A DNA stretch of 64,000 bases from Lactococcus petauri (GTDB lineage Bacteria > Bacillota > Bacilli > Lactobacillales > Streptococcaceae): NCBI RefSeq assembly GCF_002154895.1, contig NZ_MUIZ01000004.1:162400-226399 (forward strand), written 5' to 3'. Within the stretch, counting starts at the first letter, position 1. Each line of letters starts with the position of its first letter. A program made the position numbers and the translations under genes. Shown here one piece after another: positions 8,131 through 17,257 of the stretch. Below the pieces are notes generated by a model. It ran no database searches. It saw only the letters and a program-made list of their open reading frames with translations, and was not told the DNA's origin.

Positions 8131-8151
8131 AAATACGTTTTTAACGTATTT
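8131..8151 (+). terminator. Hairpin after the small XRE gene
   Basis: AAATACGT (8131-8138) pairs perfectly with ACGTATTT (8144-8151) around a TTTTA loop. The downstream T content is poor, so it may be a leaky terminator or a leader structure of the next gene. Confidence 0.35.
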
Positions 8152-8196
8152 AGTTTCTGCTATTTAAAGAGATGTTTTTGAAATTGTAGGACAGAA

Positions 8197-9636
8197 ATGT
8201 CAAAGGAGAAAAAAGTACACGTGAAGAACAGCAAAATAAAAGCCGAGTATTTGTCGAAGAAATTTGAGATGCTGCCGGTGAAAGATACACGGAACAAGGC
8301 AAAATCTTTAATAGGCGCAAATGAAAAAAGTCAGAAAGATTTTTGGGCTTTACGTAATGTAAGCTTTGAAATACTTGAAGGAGAGTGTGTCGGAGTCATT
8401 GGGCTGAATGGTGCAGGAAAATCAACACTTTCTAATATCATTAGCGGTCAAATTGCGCAAACTACAGGACAAGTTGAAATTAATGGTGACGTTTCGATTA
8501 TTGCAGCTAATGCAGGCATGCAAAACAATCTTTCTGGACGTGAAAATATCCGTCTGAAGGGCTTGATGGTCGGTATGAAAAATAAGGAAATAAAAGCCAA
8601 AATGCAGGATATTATTGATTTTTCTGAAATTGGACCTTTTATTGACCAACCCGTTAAAACGTATTCCTCAGGTATGAAGGCAAAACTGGGTTTTTCTATC
8701 ATGGTACATCAAGATCCTGACATTATGATTATTGATGAAGGACTTTCTGTTGGTGATAAAACCTTTGTGGACAAATCGAAAAAGAAAATGTTTGAATTTC
8801 GGGACCAAGGGAAAACAATCTTGATGGTTTCACATGATATGCGCACGGTTAAAGAGTGGAGTGATCGCGTTATTTGGTTGAATTACGGAGAAGTCAAGGC
8901 ATATGGAACACCAGAGGAAGTTATACCAGAGTATGAAAAGTTTGTCCGTTGGTTTAAATCCTTATCAAAAAAAGAACAAGAAGCTTATAAACAAGAACAA
9001 CGTCAAGCCCAATTTGATTACTCTGTTGAGGAGTTAAAAAAAGAAATTATTAGTCAAAGTTCTTCGAAAAGTCGTCGTGTTAATCGTGAAGTGACCCAAA
9101 GTTTGCAAAAGAAGAAAGACAATCACAAACTATCTTTCTTCTCAAAAATAGTAGTGGCACTTTGTATGCTGGTTTTTCTCTGGATTACTCTCGTCTCTTT
9201 GAGTAACACGACATTGAAAAAATCAGTCCAACACCCCGTAAAATTTTTCTCACAAAACCTTTTTAAACCGAAGGATGTATCTAGTAAAAATAAACAAAGG
9301 AATAAAACAACAGTGAGTTCTACAGATGTTTCTTCAAGCTCAGAAAATGAAGATGCTACTTCTCAACCTACTCCGGAATTAAGCACAAGTGAAACTGTTG
9401 CAAGTACAAGCGAGGCAGACACAGCGACAAGTTCATCAGAGGAAACAACATATGTGATTCAAGCGGGGGAATCGCTAGGAAGTATCGCTGAAAGTAAAGG
9501 CTTAACTGTGGATGCAATTCAAGCGGTTAATCCAGGAATTGACTTTGATGTTATCCGACCAGGTCAAACTATAAATTTACCAACAACAGCAGCCGATGCA
9601 ACCACAGAGCAACCAGATGGAGGGGTAATTCAATAA
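8197..9636 (+). CDS. tagH: Teichoic-acid-type ABC exporter ATPase fused to a C-terminal LysM domain
   Basis: The ATP-binding subunit for export of a lipid-linked wall polymer. Of 479 residues, about 45-250 are an ABC ATPase of the TagH/Wzt type: Walker A GLNGAGKST at 69-77, signature YSSGMKA at 156-162, Walker B DIMIIDE at 175-181, H-loop His 213. A charged linker leads to one membrane helix (about 313-336), a Ser/Thr-rich stretch (372-417), and a LysM peptidoglycan-binding domain (418-463). The C-terminus should therefore lie outside the membrane and bind the wall. It overlaps the permease gene by one base (TAATG). The ribosome binding site is weak (TAGGA). Confidence 0.92.
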   Translation: MSKEKKVHVKNSKIKAEYLSKKFEMLPVKDTRNKAKSLIGANEKSQKDFWALRNVSFEILEGECVGVIGLNGAGKSTLSNIISGQIAQTTGQVEINGDVSIIAANAGMQNNLSGRENIRLKGLMVGMKNKEIKAKMQDIIDFSEIGPFIDQPVKTYSSGMKAKLGFSIMVHQDPDIMIIDEGLSVGDKTFVDKSKKKMFEFRDQGKTILMVSHDMRTVKEWSDRVIWLNYGEVKAYGTPEEVIPEYEKFVRWFKSLSKKEQEAYKQEQRQAQFDYSVEELKKEIISQSSSKSRRVNREVTQSLQKKKDNHKLSFFSKIVVALCMLVFLWITLVSLSNTTLKKSVQHPVKFFSQNLFKPKDVSSKNKQRNKTTVSSTDVSSSSENEDATSQPTPELSTSETVASTSEADTATSSSEETTYVIQAGESLGSIAESKGLTVDAIQAVNPGIDFDVIRPGQTINLPTTAADATTEQPDGGVIQ

Positions 9637-10445
9637 TGAAAGATGCAATTCTTTACCTTAGAGAGCAGATTAAATATTTTCCTATAGCTATCAATTTATC
9701 AAAATACAGTACCAAAAGCACGTCGATGCAAAATAAGTTTGGACGTATATGGGAAATTTTGGATCCTCTAGTACAACTTGCCATCAACTATATTATTTTT
9801 GGCGTATTGATGAACCGCTCGGCTCCAGATGGTCTTCCCCCACTGCCTTGGATGTTTATTGGTATGGGCGTATATTCTTTTATGCAGCATGTTATTGTAA
9901 CTGGAGCAAAGAGTGTTTCTACACAATTTAAAACGACTGCGAAAATGAAATTCCCTGTAAGCATTATGCCTACAGCATCAATGTTTGGCTTTTTAACAGA
10001 ATTATACATCATGGTGGGAATGGGATTAATTATTGCAATGTTTTCAGGCTACTATCCATCCATGTATTGGTTGCAATTGCTATATTACTTCCCCATGTTG
10101 ATTATTTTTTCCTTAGCAATGTCACTTTTATGTTCTTCAATCGAAGTTGTATTTCCTGATTTTAAATTCTTTTTGAATTATATCTTTAGATTTTTAATGT
10201 ATGGATCAGGTGTCATTTTTTCATTGGATCATTTTAAAATTATTCCTCAATTTTTGATTCAATCACAATTGATTAATCCTTTTTATTATCTAATAGAAGG
10301 GTTTAGGGATATAGCATTTGGAAGAGCATGGTTTTGGGAAAAAGGAATGTATAATGTGGGCTTTATTTTGTTGCTAATAATTTTACTAATAATAGGAGCC
10401 AATATGCATATGAAGATTCGAGATAGAATTTCAGATTATTTATAA
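9636..10445 (+). CDS. tagG: Teichoic-acid-type ABC exporter permease
   Basis: A 269-residue ABC-2 membrane protein that forms the channel partner of the upstream ATPase and moves an undecaprenyl-linked polymer across the membrane. It has about six hydrophobic helices; the N-terminal segment with SKYSTKSTSMQNKFGRIWEILDP is typical of the TagG/Wzm family, in which an amphipathic coupling region precedes the first helix. AGATGGAGGGG provides the ribosome binding site. Translational coupling to the ATPase gene (TAATG) fits a fixed 1:1 complex. The gene is AT-rich toward its 3' end, where the locus composition changes. Confidence 0.92.
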   Translation: MKDAILYLREQIKYFPIAINLSKYSTKSTSMQNKFGRIWEILDPLVQLAINYIIFGVLMNRSAPDGLPPLPWMFIGMGVYSFMQHVIVTGAKSVSTQFKTTAKMKFPVSIMPTASMFGFLTELYIMVGMGLIIAMFSGYYPSMYWLQLLYYFPMLIIFSLAMSLLCSSIEVVFPDFKFFLNYIFRFLMYGSGVIFSLDHFKIIPQFLIQSQLINPFYYLIEGFRDIAFGRAWFWEKGMYNVGFILLLIILLIIGANMHMKIRDRISDYL

Positions 10446-10470
10446 ACTAAGGATTAGAAAAGAGTAAACA

Positions 10471-12789
10471 GTGGAAGTATTATTTATTAATAGCAAATTA
10501 GGTTATGATTATCAGATAGAAGACGAAGGTAAAGGAATATCAATTATTAGTAGTGAAGGTAATTTAAGTTATTTTAAATTTAGAGAAGCTCCTTTCAGAG
10601 AGGGGCCTCTCTATAAAAATGAAAAAATAATAGCACAAGTTTCCTTTAACTCTACTCACTTTTTTTATGTTATTGAACAACAAAAACAATTAATATCTGT
10701 ACAACAAAAAATTAGAGATAAAAATCACTTTTTTGATAAACACATTGAAATTTATGATAAACATCTTACAATAAATAAAACAGGTATTGCTTCAATGACG
10801 CTTTATATTCACGAAGGTAGAAAGCGATTATTAGGAAAGAGAGTGAACGGACTCCTTTCAAGGAAGCAGCAAAATGAATGGTATAAAATGAAGCTTCCGA
10901 TAAAAAATAAAAAAATCCTGGGTTCAATAAAATATAATAATAAAGCTATTTTTATTACTTACTATCCTAATAAAGAGAAGTTATCTATATCAAAAATATT
11001 TCTTGAAGAGATAGATGCAAGGTTTCAAAAGGTAACTATTAATAATAGATCAAATATTGAATTTATGTATGAAAACGAAAATTATAATTTTGATTTTAGA
11101 AAAGCTGAAAAAGACCATGGTATAAAAGTTAGAGGCTCTAAAGCAAAGCTTCCAATAGGGATAGTTCTTAAGTTAAAAATCAACAAAACATGCTTCTATA
11201 TATATTCCTATAAAGGAAAAAACTATTTAACCTGTTGTCCAAAGAAGGCTTATGGTATCAAATCAGATCTTAAGGTATCTTTTGTGAAGGATACAGTTAT
11301 TATATACGGAAAATATAGTAATACATATAGGCAGTTTACAGGGGAGTACGATTATATTTATATTAAAGGGAATGATAAACCTATTTCCAGTTTTCGAAGA
11401 TTATCTACTGGTAGAGGAAAAAGTTTTGCCTTTGCAAAAATACCAATAGAATTTTTAACAGATACAGAAGAAATTCATAGAGGACTTTATTTAGGTAATG
11501 AAGTAGAAAAACTATATCCCCTTTATATGAAGAATTATTTAAAAGAAGATTTTGAAGTTTTTGCACGAAAAAAAATTAATAGCAATATCGTAATATTCAG
11601 AGGAAATGTGGGTGAAGGGACAAGTTGTACAATATTACCTTTTTCAGAAGAATATTCGCTTTCAAACATACTGAAACAGAATATTGCAAGTCTTACAAGA
11701 AAAAAAGGAGATAGAGCTCCGATAAATTTATATTTTGAAAAATTCTCAAAAAAAGCAGATGAATCTGCAATTAAGGTTTTTGATAAAGTCTTGGCAGAGA
11801 ATACTCTTTCGAAAAACTATTTTATATTAGATAGAAGAAGTAAAGACTTCCCACTGCTTAAAGAGAAATATGGCAACAAATTAGTAAAAAAATATTCTTT
11901 AAAGCACTACAGCTTGATATATAATGCTGACCACTTTATTAGCACAGAATTTTCAAATCATCTTATTAACGACAGAATATTTATTAATAAACTAAGAAGC
12001 AAAATTACAAAAACGCCCTTGATATTTTTGCAACATGGGATTATGTTTGCCAAGCCAATTGAAAATCCAATGGCTGCTGGTTTTCATAAAAAGAATATAA
12101 AGATAAATTTAAAAAAAGTTGTTATTAGTTCGAAATTAGAAGCAAAAGAATTTTATAAAGTGGGATATCAACCTGATGATCTTCTCCTAAGTGGGTTGGC
12201 GACTTTTGATTATCCAGTCATTAATGATCTGAAATTTTACTCATATATGCCAACTTATAGATATTGGGAAGAACATTTAGTTTATGAAAATAGGTTAGAA
12301 GAAACCAGTTATTATCGGGACATTATCTCAGTCATTAGAGCCTTTGAGGAAAATAATTTACTAGAAAAACTATTGATTGTACCACATAATAAATTTGCTG
12401 ATTATATCGTGGATCATTTTCCAAATTATAAAGAAAATATCTGTACGAATCCTTCAGAGGCATTAACAGTTTCAAAAATATTTATATCTGACTATTCTAG
12501 TGCGATTTATGATGCTATCAATCGTGGTGCTTATCCTATTTTTTGGTGGAAAGAAAAGGATATGCTGATAGAGAAGTATCAGGCACAGCCGTCCTTAAAT
12601 GAAGATACAGCTCCAGGTCCAATAGCCTACACTGAACAAGAACTTATTGAAACAGTACTTAATGCAGAGAGAAGAGGGTTTCAATTGGAGGAAGCTTTCA
12701 TAGATAAATATAAAAAAATAAATAATTTTTCCGATAATAAGAATACAGAACGAATTGTAGATTACTTAAAAACAGAAAAAATTATTTAA
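10471..12789 (+). CDS. CDP-glycerol glycerophosphotransferase-family protein, long form
   Basis: A 772-residue protein. The C-terminal half (from about residue 430) is the CDP-glycerol:poly(glycerophosphate) transferase domain of TagB/TagF enzymes: FLQHGIMF near 520, a MPTYRYWEEH strand near 590, VPHNK near 640 and ISDYSSAIYDA near 670. The N-terminal 400 residues are lysine- and isoleucine-rich, with beta-type repeats that I cannot assign. It starts at GTG with a weak purine-rich site upstream. Strong AT bias compared with tagD and queA suggests acquisition. The product is probably a polyol-phosphate polymer; primase versus polymerase activity cannot be told from sequence. Confidence 0.82.
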   Translation: MEVLFINSKLGYDYQIEDEGKGISIISSEGNLSYFKFREAPFREGPLYKNEKIIAQVSFNSTHFFYVIEQQKQLISVQQKIRDKNHFFDKHIEIYDKHLTINKTGIASMTLYIHEGRKRLLGKRVNGLLSRKQQNEWYKMKLPIKNKKILGSIKYNNKAIFITYYPNKEKLSISKIFLEEIDARFQKVTINNRSNIEFMYENENYNFDFRKAEKDHGIKVRGSKAKLPIGIVLKLKINKTCFYIYSYKGKNYLTCCPKKAYGIKSDLKVSFVKDTVIIYGKYSNTYRQFTGEYDYIYIKGNDKPISSFRRLSTGRGKSFAFAKIPIEFLTDTEEIHRGLYLGNEVEKLYPLYMKNYLKEDFEVFARKKINSNIVIFRGNVGEGTSCTILPFSEEYSLSNILKQNIASLTRKKGDRAPINLYFEKFSKKADESAIKVFDKVLAENTLSKNYFILDRRSKDFPLLKEKYGNKLVKKYSLKHYSLIYNADHFISTEFSNHLINDRIFINKLRSKITKTPLIFLQHGIMFAKPIENPMAAGFHKKNIKINLKKVVISSKLEAKEFYKVGYQPDDLLLSGLATFDYPVINDLKFYSYMPTYRYWEEHLVYENRLEETSYYRDIISVIRAFEENNLLEKLLIVPHNKFADYIVDHFPNYKENICTNPSEALTVSKIFISDYSSAIYDAINRGAYPIFWWKEKDMLIEKYQAQPSLNEDTAPGPIAYTEQELIETVLNAERRGFQLEEAFIDKYKKINNFSDNKNTERIVDYLKTEKII

Positions 12790-12805
12790 GATTTGGAGGG
12801 AAATC

Positions 12806-13603
12806 ATGTCTGGTAAATATGTAGATAATGATTCAGATAAATTAATAATAGTGTTTCAATCTGCTGGAAGAGTTCCACAAGAAGCTATAACATCTTATAT
12901 CAATAAAGAGGTAACCGATGAGGAAATTGGACGCTACCATGAGAAATATAATTGGTTTAATTGGACTAAAAAAATAGAAGAGGCAGATTTCTATTATATT
13001 GAAGACCACTATTCTGGCATATATGGCTGGTACATCAGTGATTTTGGAAAAAATATTATAGATGATATACAGAAAGAAATTAAAAGTATTGTAAGTAAGA
13101 AAAATTATCAGATGGTGATATCTTTTGGAAGTAGTAAAGGAGGTACAGGAGCTTTGGTTCATGGTTTATTAAGTCCTTATATAGATAAAATTTTTAGCTT
13201 GGTCCCTCAAATAAATATTACAGAATATATTAATAAACATCTTTCAATGCTTAAACCGCTCATTTATGCAGAAAATCAGGACAATATAAATGAGAGCACT
13301 ATGAATGATATCAATAATTTTATTCATCCTCTAAATATAATACGAAAGAAAACAATTTTCTTTTATACGGGTGTGACAGATGAACAATTTAAAGAAACAA
13401 AACAATTTTCAGAAAAAATAGTTAATTGTGGCGTTTCATCTACTCTAATAATTAATGTTGAAAAGAAAAAGCACTCACCAATGGTAATGGATAATGTGGA
13501 ATTCATTGAAAATTTATTAAAAAGTATTCTTTCCAATAAACGAACAAAAGATAAAAATCTTTTTCAGTTGGAGTCTAAGACATTTTTATATTTAGGAAAG
13601 TAG
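12806..13603 (+). CDS. Alpha/beta-hydrolase-like protein of the wall-polymer locus
   Basis: A 265-residue protein without signal peptide or membrane helix. Around residue 111 it has FGSSKGGTGAL, a GxSxG nucleophile elbow (GSSKG) after a hydrophobic strand MVISF, as in alpha/beta hydrolases. A late HSP near residue 220 could supply the histidine. Similar elbow proteins occur in accessory-Sec (Asp2-like) and capsule loci, where some transfer or remove acyl groups, so polymer acylation is a reasonable guess. TTGGAGGG precedes the ATG. The gene is very AT-rich and sits between a glycerophosphotransferase and the epimerase gene. Confidence 0.6.
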   Translation: MSGKYVDNDSDKLIIVFQSAGRVPQEAITSYINKEVTDEEIGRYHEKYNWFNWTKKIEEADFYYIEDHYSGIYGWYISDFGKNIIDDIQKEIKSIVSKKNYQMVISFGSSKGGTGALVHGLLSPYIDKIFSLVPQINITEYINKHLSMLKPLIYAENQDNINESTMNDINNFIHPLNIIRKKTIFFYTGVTDEQFKETKQFSEKIVNCGVSSTLIINVEKKKHSPMVMDNVEFIENLLKSILSNKRTKDKNLFQLESKTFLYLGK

Positions 13604-13629
13604 AAAACAATAAAGAATAAGGAGAAAAA

Positions 13630-14727
13630 ATGAAAAAAATAATGCTAATATTTGGCACAAGACCCGAAGCAATTAAGATGTGTCCTTTGGTTAATGAGCT
13701 AAAAAGTCGTCCTAATTTTGATGTTAAAGTCTGTGTGACAGGGCAACATAGGGAGATGTTAGATCAAGTTTTACACGTTTTTGATATAAAACCAGATTAT
13801 GATTTGGAGATAATGAAAAATAATCAAACTTTATTTGATGTAACTTCAGCTATTGTAATGAAAATAAAACCAATCTTAGAAGAGGAAAAACCGGATGTAT
13901 TATTGGTACATGGTGATACAACCAGTACATTTGCTGCATCTTTAGCTGGCTTTTATCTCCAAATTCCAGTTGGCCATGTTGAAGCTGGTTTACGAACTTA
14001 CGATATTTATTCTCCATTTCCAGAAGAGTTTAATCGCCAAGCTGTAGGTTTAACCGCGAAATTCCATTTTGCGCCTACAGAGATTTCTAGGCAAAATCTA
14101 CTTAGAGAAGGAAAAAATAGTTCTGATATTTATGTGACCGGAAATACAGCTATTGATGCCCTAGCCACAACAGTAATTAAAGATTATAAACACCAACAAT
14201 TAGAATGGGTAGAAAATAGTCGGTTAATAATGATCACAGCACATCGTAGAGAAAATTTGGGAAAACCAATGGAACAAATGTTCCGAGCAATTCGTCGTAT
14301 TGTTGAAGAACATGGTGATGTAAAAGTCATTTATCCAATTCATCTAAATCCTAAAGTTAGAGCTACTGCTAAAAATATTTTAGGAGATAATGATAGAATT
14401 CGTTTGATTGAACCTTTAGAGGTTATTGACTTTCATAATTTTCTTGCGAGAAGTTATATGATTTTGACTGATAGTGGTGGAATTCAAGAAGAGGCACCAT
14501 CCTTGGGCAAACCTGTTTTAGTAATGCGTGATACTACTGAACGTCCTGAAGGAATTAAAGCAGGTACTTTAAAACTTGTAGGTACTGAAGAAGAAACGAT
14601 TTATAGAGAGTTTAAAACTTTGCTTGAAGACAGAAATGAGTATGAAAAGATGAGTCATGCAAGTAATCCTTATGGAGATGGTAATGCCTCAAAAAATATT
14701 GCTGATATTTTAACTCAAAAATTGTAA
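13630..14727 (+). CDS. wecB: UDP-N-acetylglucosamine 2-epimerase (non-hydrolysing)
   Basis: Interconverts UDP-GlcNAc and UDP-ManNAc, supplying ManNAc for wall-polymer linkage units or capsules. The 365-residue protein has the full set of family motifs: FGTRPEAIKM at 8-17, HGDTTSTFA near 95, VGHVEAGLRT near 117, PFPEEFNRQ near 132, AHRRENLG near 205 and TDSGGIQEEAPSLGKPVL near 280. AAGGAG precedes the ATG. No ManNAc dehydrogenase or TagA-type ManNAc transferase lies nearby, so the consumer of UDP-ManNAc must be encoded elsewhere or be one of the unassigned genes. Also called mnaA. Confidence 0.95.
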   Translation: MKKIMLIFGTRPEAIKMCPLVNELKSRPNFDVKVCVTGQHREMLDQVLHVFDIKPDYDLEIMKNNQTLFDVTSAIVMKIKPILEEEKPDVLLVHGDTTSTFAASLAGFYLQIPVGHVEAGLRTYDIYSPFPEEFNRQAVGLTAKFHFAPTEISRQNLLREGKNSSDIYVTGNTAIDALATTVIKDYKHQQLEWVENSRLIMITAHRRENLGKPMEQMFRAIRRIVEEHGDVKVIYPIHLNPKVRATAKNILGDNDRIRLIEPLEVIDFHNFLARSYMILTDSGGIQEEAPSLGKPVLVMRDTTERPEGIKAGTLKLVGTEEETIYREFKTLLEDRNEYEKMSHASNPYGDGNASKNIADILTQKL

Positions 14728-14768
14728 GAGATATTTTAAAGTAGAGGAAATAATATATATATTTATTA

Positions 14769-16379
14769 ATGACTAAAATAACAGTAAAAACTATTAAAGT
14801 TTTAAAAACACAAGTTAAAATCAAGGTTAAAGTGCCCAAAGAACTAAGCAAAACTTTATTATATGTGAAGTCTCGAAAAGATGAACAATATTCGTTTACT
14901 GTATCAGCAAGTTCCTTAACGGATACAGAAGTAGTTTTTCTGTTACCGCTTAAAGCAATATCTCCTTTTAGTCTCTATTATGATCTTTACCTAGAATACC
15001 AAAATGAAAATGGAGAGCAACAATATCAGAGGATCTGTAATCATTCGAGATTACAACGTCAAGCGATAAATTGGTTACATTTGAAATATCAAACAGTAAT
15101 AAATGTTAGAAAAAAATATTTAATCACAGCATATTTTGCAGTTGGAGGATATTTAGCTTTACAGATACGAGAAACTGATGAATATGATGCAATTAGGTAT
15201 AAATTAAAAGAAGTAGTTGCTTTGCTTTTAGTGCCCTTTGTTTACTGGTATTATAAGGATTCAAAGCTTATATACGAAAAATTCTCTAATTACGCGCGTG
15301 ATAATTCCTTCTATTATTTTACTTATGTGCAAAATAATAGAAAAAATAAACTATTCTATATTATAAAAAAAGACTCACCTGACATATCAAGTTTGTCTCC
15401 ATTCAGAAAAAATATAGTTTATTTTATGAGTGTTAAACACATTCTTTTGATTGTTATTTCAAAATATTTTATTGCTTCAGAGTCTAAGGGACATGCTTAT
15501 GCATGGAGACACAATCAAAGTATTGCACGCTTTTTCTTGAACAAGAAGCCATTTGTGTTTTTACAACATGGCGTTTTAGGCTTAAAGAAAGTGGATCGAA
15601 CTTTCTTCGCTAATAATAAACTAAATCATGCAGATTTATTTATTACCAGTTCATTTGTTGAAAAGAATATAGTTTTAGATCATTTAGGTTACGATGAAAA
15701 ACAAGTTGCAGTTACAGGTTTAGCACGCTGGGACAACGGAAAACAAATAAAGAAACAAAAAAAAATATTCATTATGCCCACGTGGCGTACACACTTAGAA
15801 CTTTTATCACACGAAGAATTTTTGAAAAGTAATTTTTATAAAGAGTATTATAATTTAATTCATTCTGAGATTTTAGAAGATATTTTATGTAAATATGATT
15901 ATTTTTTACATTTTATGATGCACCCTAAATTCATTCAATTCGAAAAGTATTTTACATCAAGTAGTGATCATATAAAAGTGTTATATCAAGATGAACATCC
16001 ATTAGATGAGGAATTACGATCAAGTGAACTAGTTATCACAGACTATAGTAGTATTATGTGGGATTCGCTTTATTATAATATTCCAATACTTTTATTCCAA
16101 TTTGACCAAGAGGAGTATTTAAACCTTCAAGGAAGTTATCTAAATATGGAGAAAGATTTATCAAAAATAGTTGTATTTGACGCAGATAGTTTATTACAAA
16201 AAATAAAAGCTTTTATTGTTAAGAATGATACACCAGAAATATTGAGCTACCATATGAAATACTTTACTTTTTATGATGGTGAAAATTCGAAAAGAATTGA
16301 CGAAGCAGTGAGAAGTTGGGAAGAGGAATTTCAATTTATACCTCTTTTAAAAAAATTATTAAGACGGAAATCAAAATAA
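14769..16379 (+). CDS. CDP-glycerol glycerophosphotransferase-family protein
   Basis: A 536-residue protein with an N-terminal lysine-rich beta region (1-100), a middle region with a hydrophobic patch near residues 117-160, and a C-terminal CDP-glycerol glycerophosphotransferase domain: FVFLQHGVLG near 260, MPTWRTHLE near 337, FMMHPKF near 383 and TDYSSIMWDS near 425. The ATG has no good ribosome binding site; the purine run GAGGAAA is about 25 bases away, so the start is uncertain. Strong AT bias matches the 10.5-13.6 kb genes. It probably adds polyol-phosphate units to the locus product. Confidence 0.8.
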   Translation: MTKITVKTIKVLKTQVKIKVKVPKELSKTLLYVKSRKDEQYSFTVSASSLTDTEVVFLLPLKAISPFSLYYDLYLEYQNENGEQQYQRICNHSRLQRQAINWLHLKYQTVINVRKKYLITAYFAVGGYLALQIRETDEYDAIRYKLKEVVALLLVPFVYWYYKDSKLIYEKFSNYARDNSFYYFTYVQNNRKNKLFYIIKKDSPDISSLSPFRKNIVYFMSVKHILLIVISKYFIASESKGHAYAWRHNQSIARFFLNKKPFVFLQHGVLGLKKVDRTFFANNKLNHADLFITSSFVEKNIVLDHLGYDEKQVAVTGLARWDNGKQIKKQKKIFIMPTWRTHLELLSHEEFLKSNFYKEYYNLIHSEILEDILCKYDYFLHFMMHPKFIQFEKYFTSSSDHIKVLYQDEHPLDEELRSSELVITDYSSIMWDSLYYNIPILLFQFDQEEYLNLQGSYLNMEKDLSKIVVFDADSLLQKIKAFIVKNDTPEILSYHMKYFTFYDGENSKRIDEAVRSWEEEFQFIPLLKKLLRRKSK

Positions 16380-16393
16380 TGGTAGGTAAAGAA

Positions 16394-16819
16394 ATGAACA
16401 AAGAAAAACGCATCCTCGTTGCAGGTACCTTTGACATTCTCCACGAAAGCCATGTAGACATGTTACGCAATGCCAAGAACCTTGGCGATAAGCTTATCGT
16501 CATGCTTTCGACAGATGAATTCAATGCCCAAAAAGGGAAAAAAGCTTATCAAGAATATGCAACCCGTAAGTATATTTTGGAGTCTATCCGTTATGTGGAC
16601 CTTGTGGTGCCTGAGCAATCTTGGGAGGACAAAGCACTCTATATCGATATGTTTGAGGTGGATATTTTTGTCATGGGTGATGATTGGAAAGGAAAATTTG
16701 ACTTCTTGAAGGAGCAATTTCCTGAGTTGAAAATCATGTATTTCCCACGTGGTAAAACTTCATCTTCAAGTATCAAACAAGATTTAGGGAAGATGTATAT
16801 TTCTAATATTAAAGAATAA
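16394..16819 (+). CDS. tagD: Glycerol-3-phosphate cytidylyltransferase
   Basis: Makes CDP-glycerol from CTP and glycerol-3-phosphate, the donor for the glycerophosphotransferases in this locus. The 141-residue protein has the fold and motifs of the family: VAGTFDILHESH near residue 9, LSTDEFNAQKGKKAY near 40, VFVMGDDWKGKFDFL near 95 and a SSSSIKQ segment near the end. The catalytic HxGH motif reads HESH, with Ser for Gly. I chose ATG 16394 over ATG 16379, which overlaps the previous stop, to match family length. Its base composition is clearly less AT-rich than both neighbours. Confidence 0.93.
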   Translation: MNKEKRILVAGTFDILHESHVDMLRNAKNLGDKLIVMLSTDEFNAQKGKKAYQEYATRKYILESIRYVDLVVPEQSWEDKALYIDMFEVDIFVMGDDWKGKFDFLKEQFPELKIMYFPRGKTSSSSIKQDLGKMYISNIKE

Positions 16820-17251
16820 ATGAACGATATAAAAAAGATTCTCTTAAAGTTAGGATTGGTTATTAATCCGCTTAAATTAATAAAACTATTGAAACAAGTT
16901 GATTATTTATTCAAGCATCACCAAAATAATTACCCTCATGATCGCAAGGCAACCGACTTATATTTGAAAATTGATAGTAGCATGTATACTTTTCAAGGAA
17001 AGAAGTTTTATAAAGTAGAAAAACTACCTGAGGTGTGCAGTTTAATAACTTTAAGTGAAGTATCTATAACTAAAAGCTTAGCAATTTTAGGAAAAACGGA
17101 ACAAACAGATATCAATGCTTTATTAAAAGCTTTAAGTAAAGTAAAAAATACAGATACTTTTCAAAAAGTGATTTATGAAATTTCAGAAGATTTTTCTACA
17201 AATTTATCAATGAGTCAGTTAGTTAAAATAGTAGGTAAAAAATTTATTTAG
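16820..17251 (+). CDS. Unknown protein of the wall-polymer locus
   Basis: A 143-residue lysine-rich protein whose ATG directly follows the tagD stop (TAAATG), so translation is probably coupled. It has no signal peptide, membrane helix or motif I recognise. The sequence is helical in character, with a two-part look: a basic N-terminus (KLIKLLKQVDYLFKHH) and a regulator-like second half around ALLKALSKVKNTDTFQKV. The gene is AT-rich, unlike tagD and more like 14.8-16.4 kb. Position suggests a role with glycerophosphate polymer synthesis, but nothing in the sequence shows this. Confidence 0.6.
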   Translation: MNDIKKILLKLGLVINPLKLIKLLKQVDYLFKHHQNNYPHDRKATDLYLKIDSSMYTFQGKKFYKVEKLPEVCSLITLSEVSITKSLAILGKTEQTDINALLKALSKVKNTDTFQKVIYEISEDFSTNLSMSQLVKIVGKKFI

Positions 17252-17257
17252 AATGTA

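Noticed and set aside
12842..13162. A 106-codon minus-strand frame opposite the alpha/beta-hydrolase-like gene
   Set aside because: Antisense to a plausible coding frame, with no motif or start signal.
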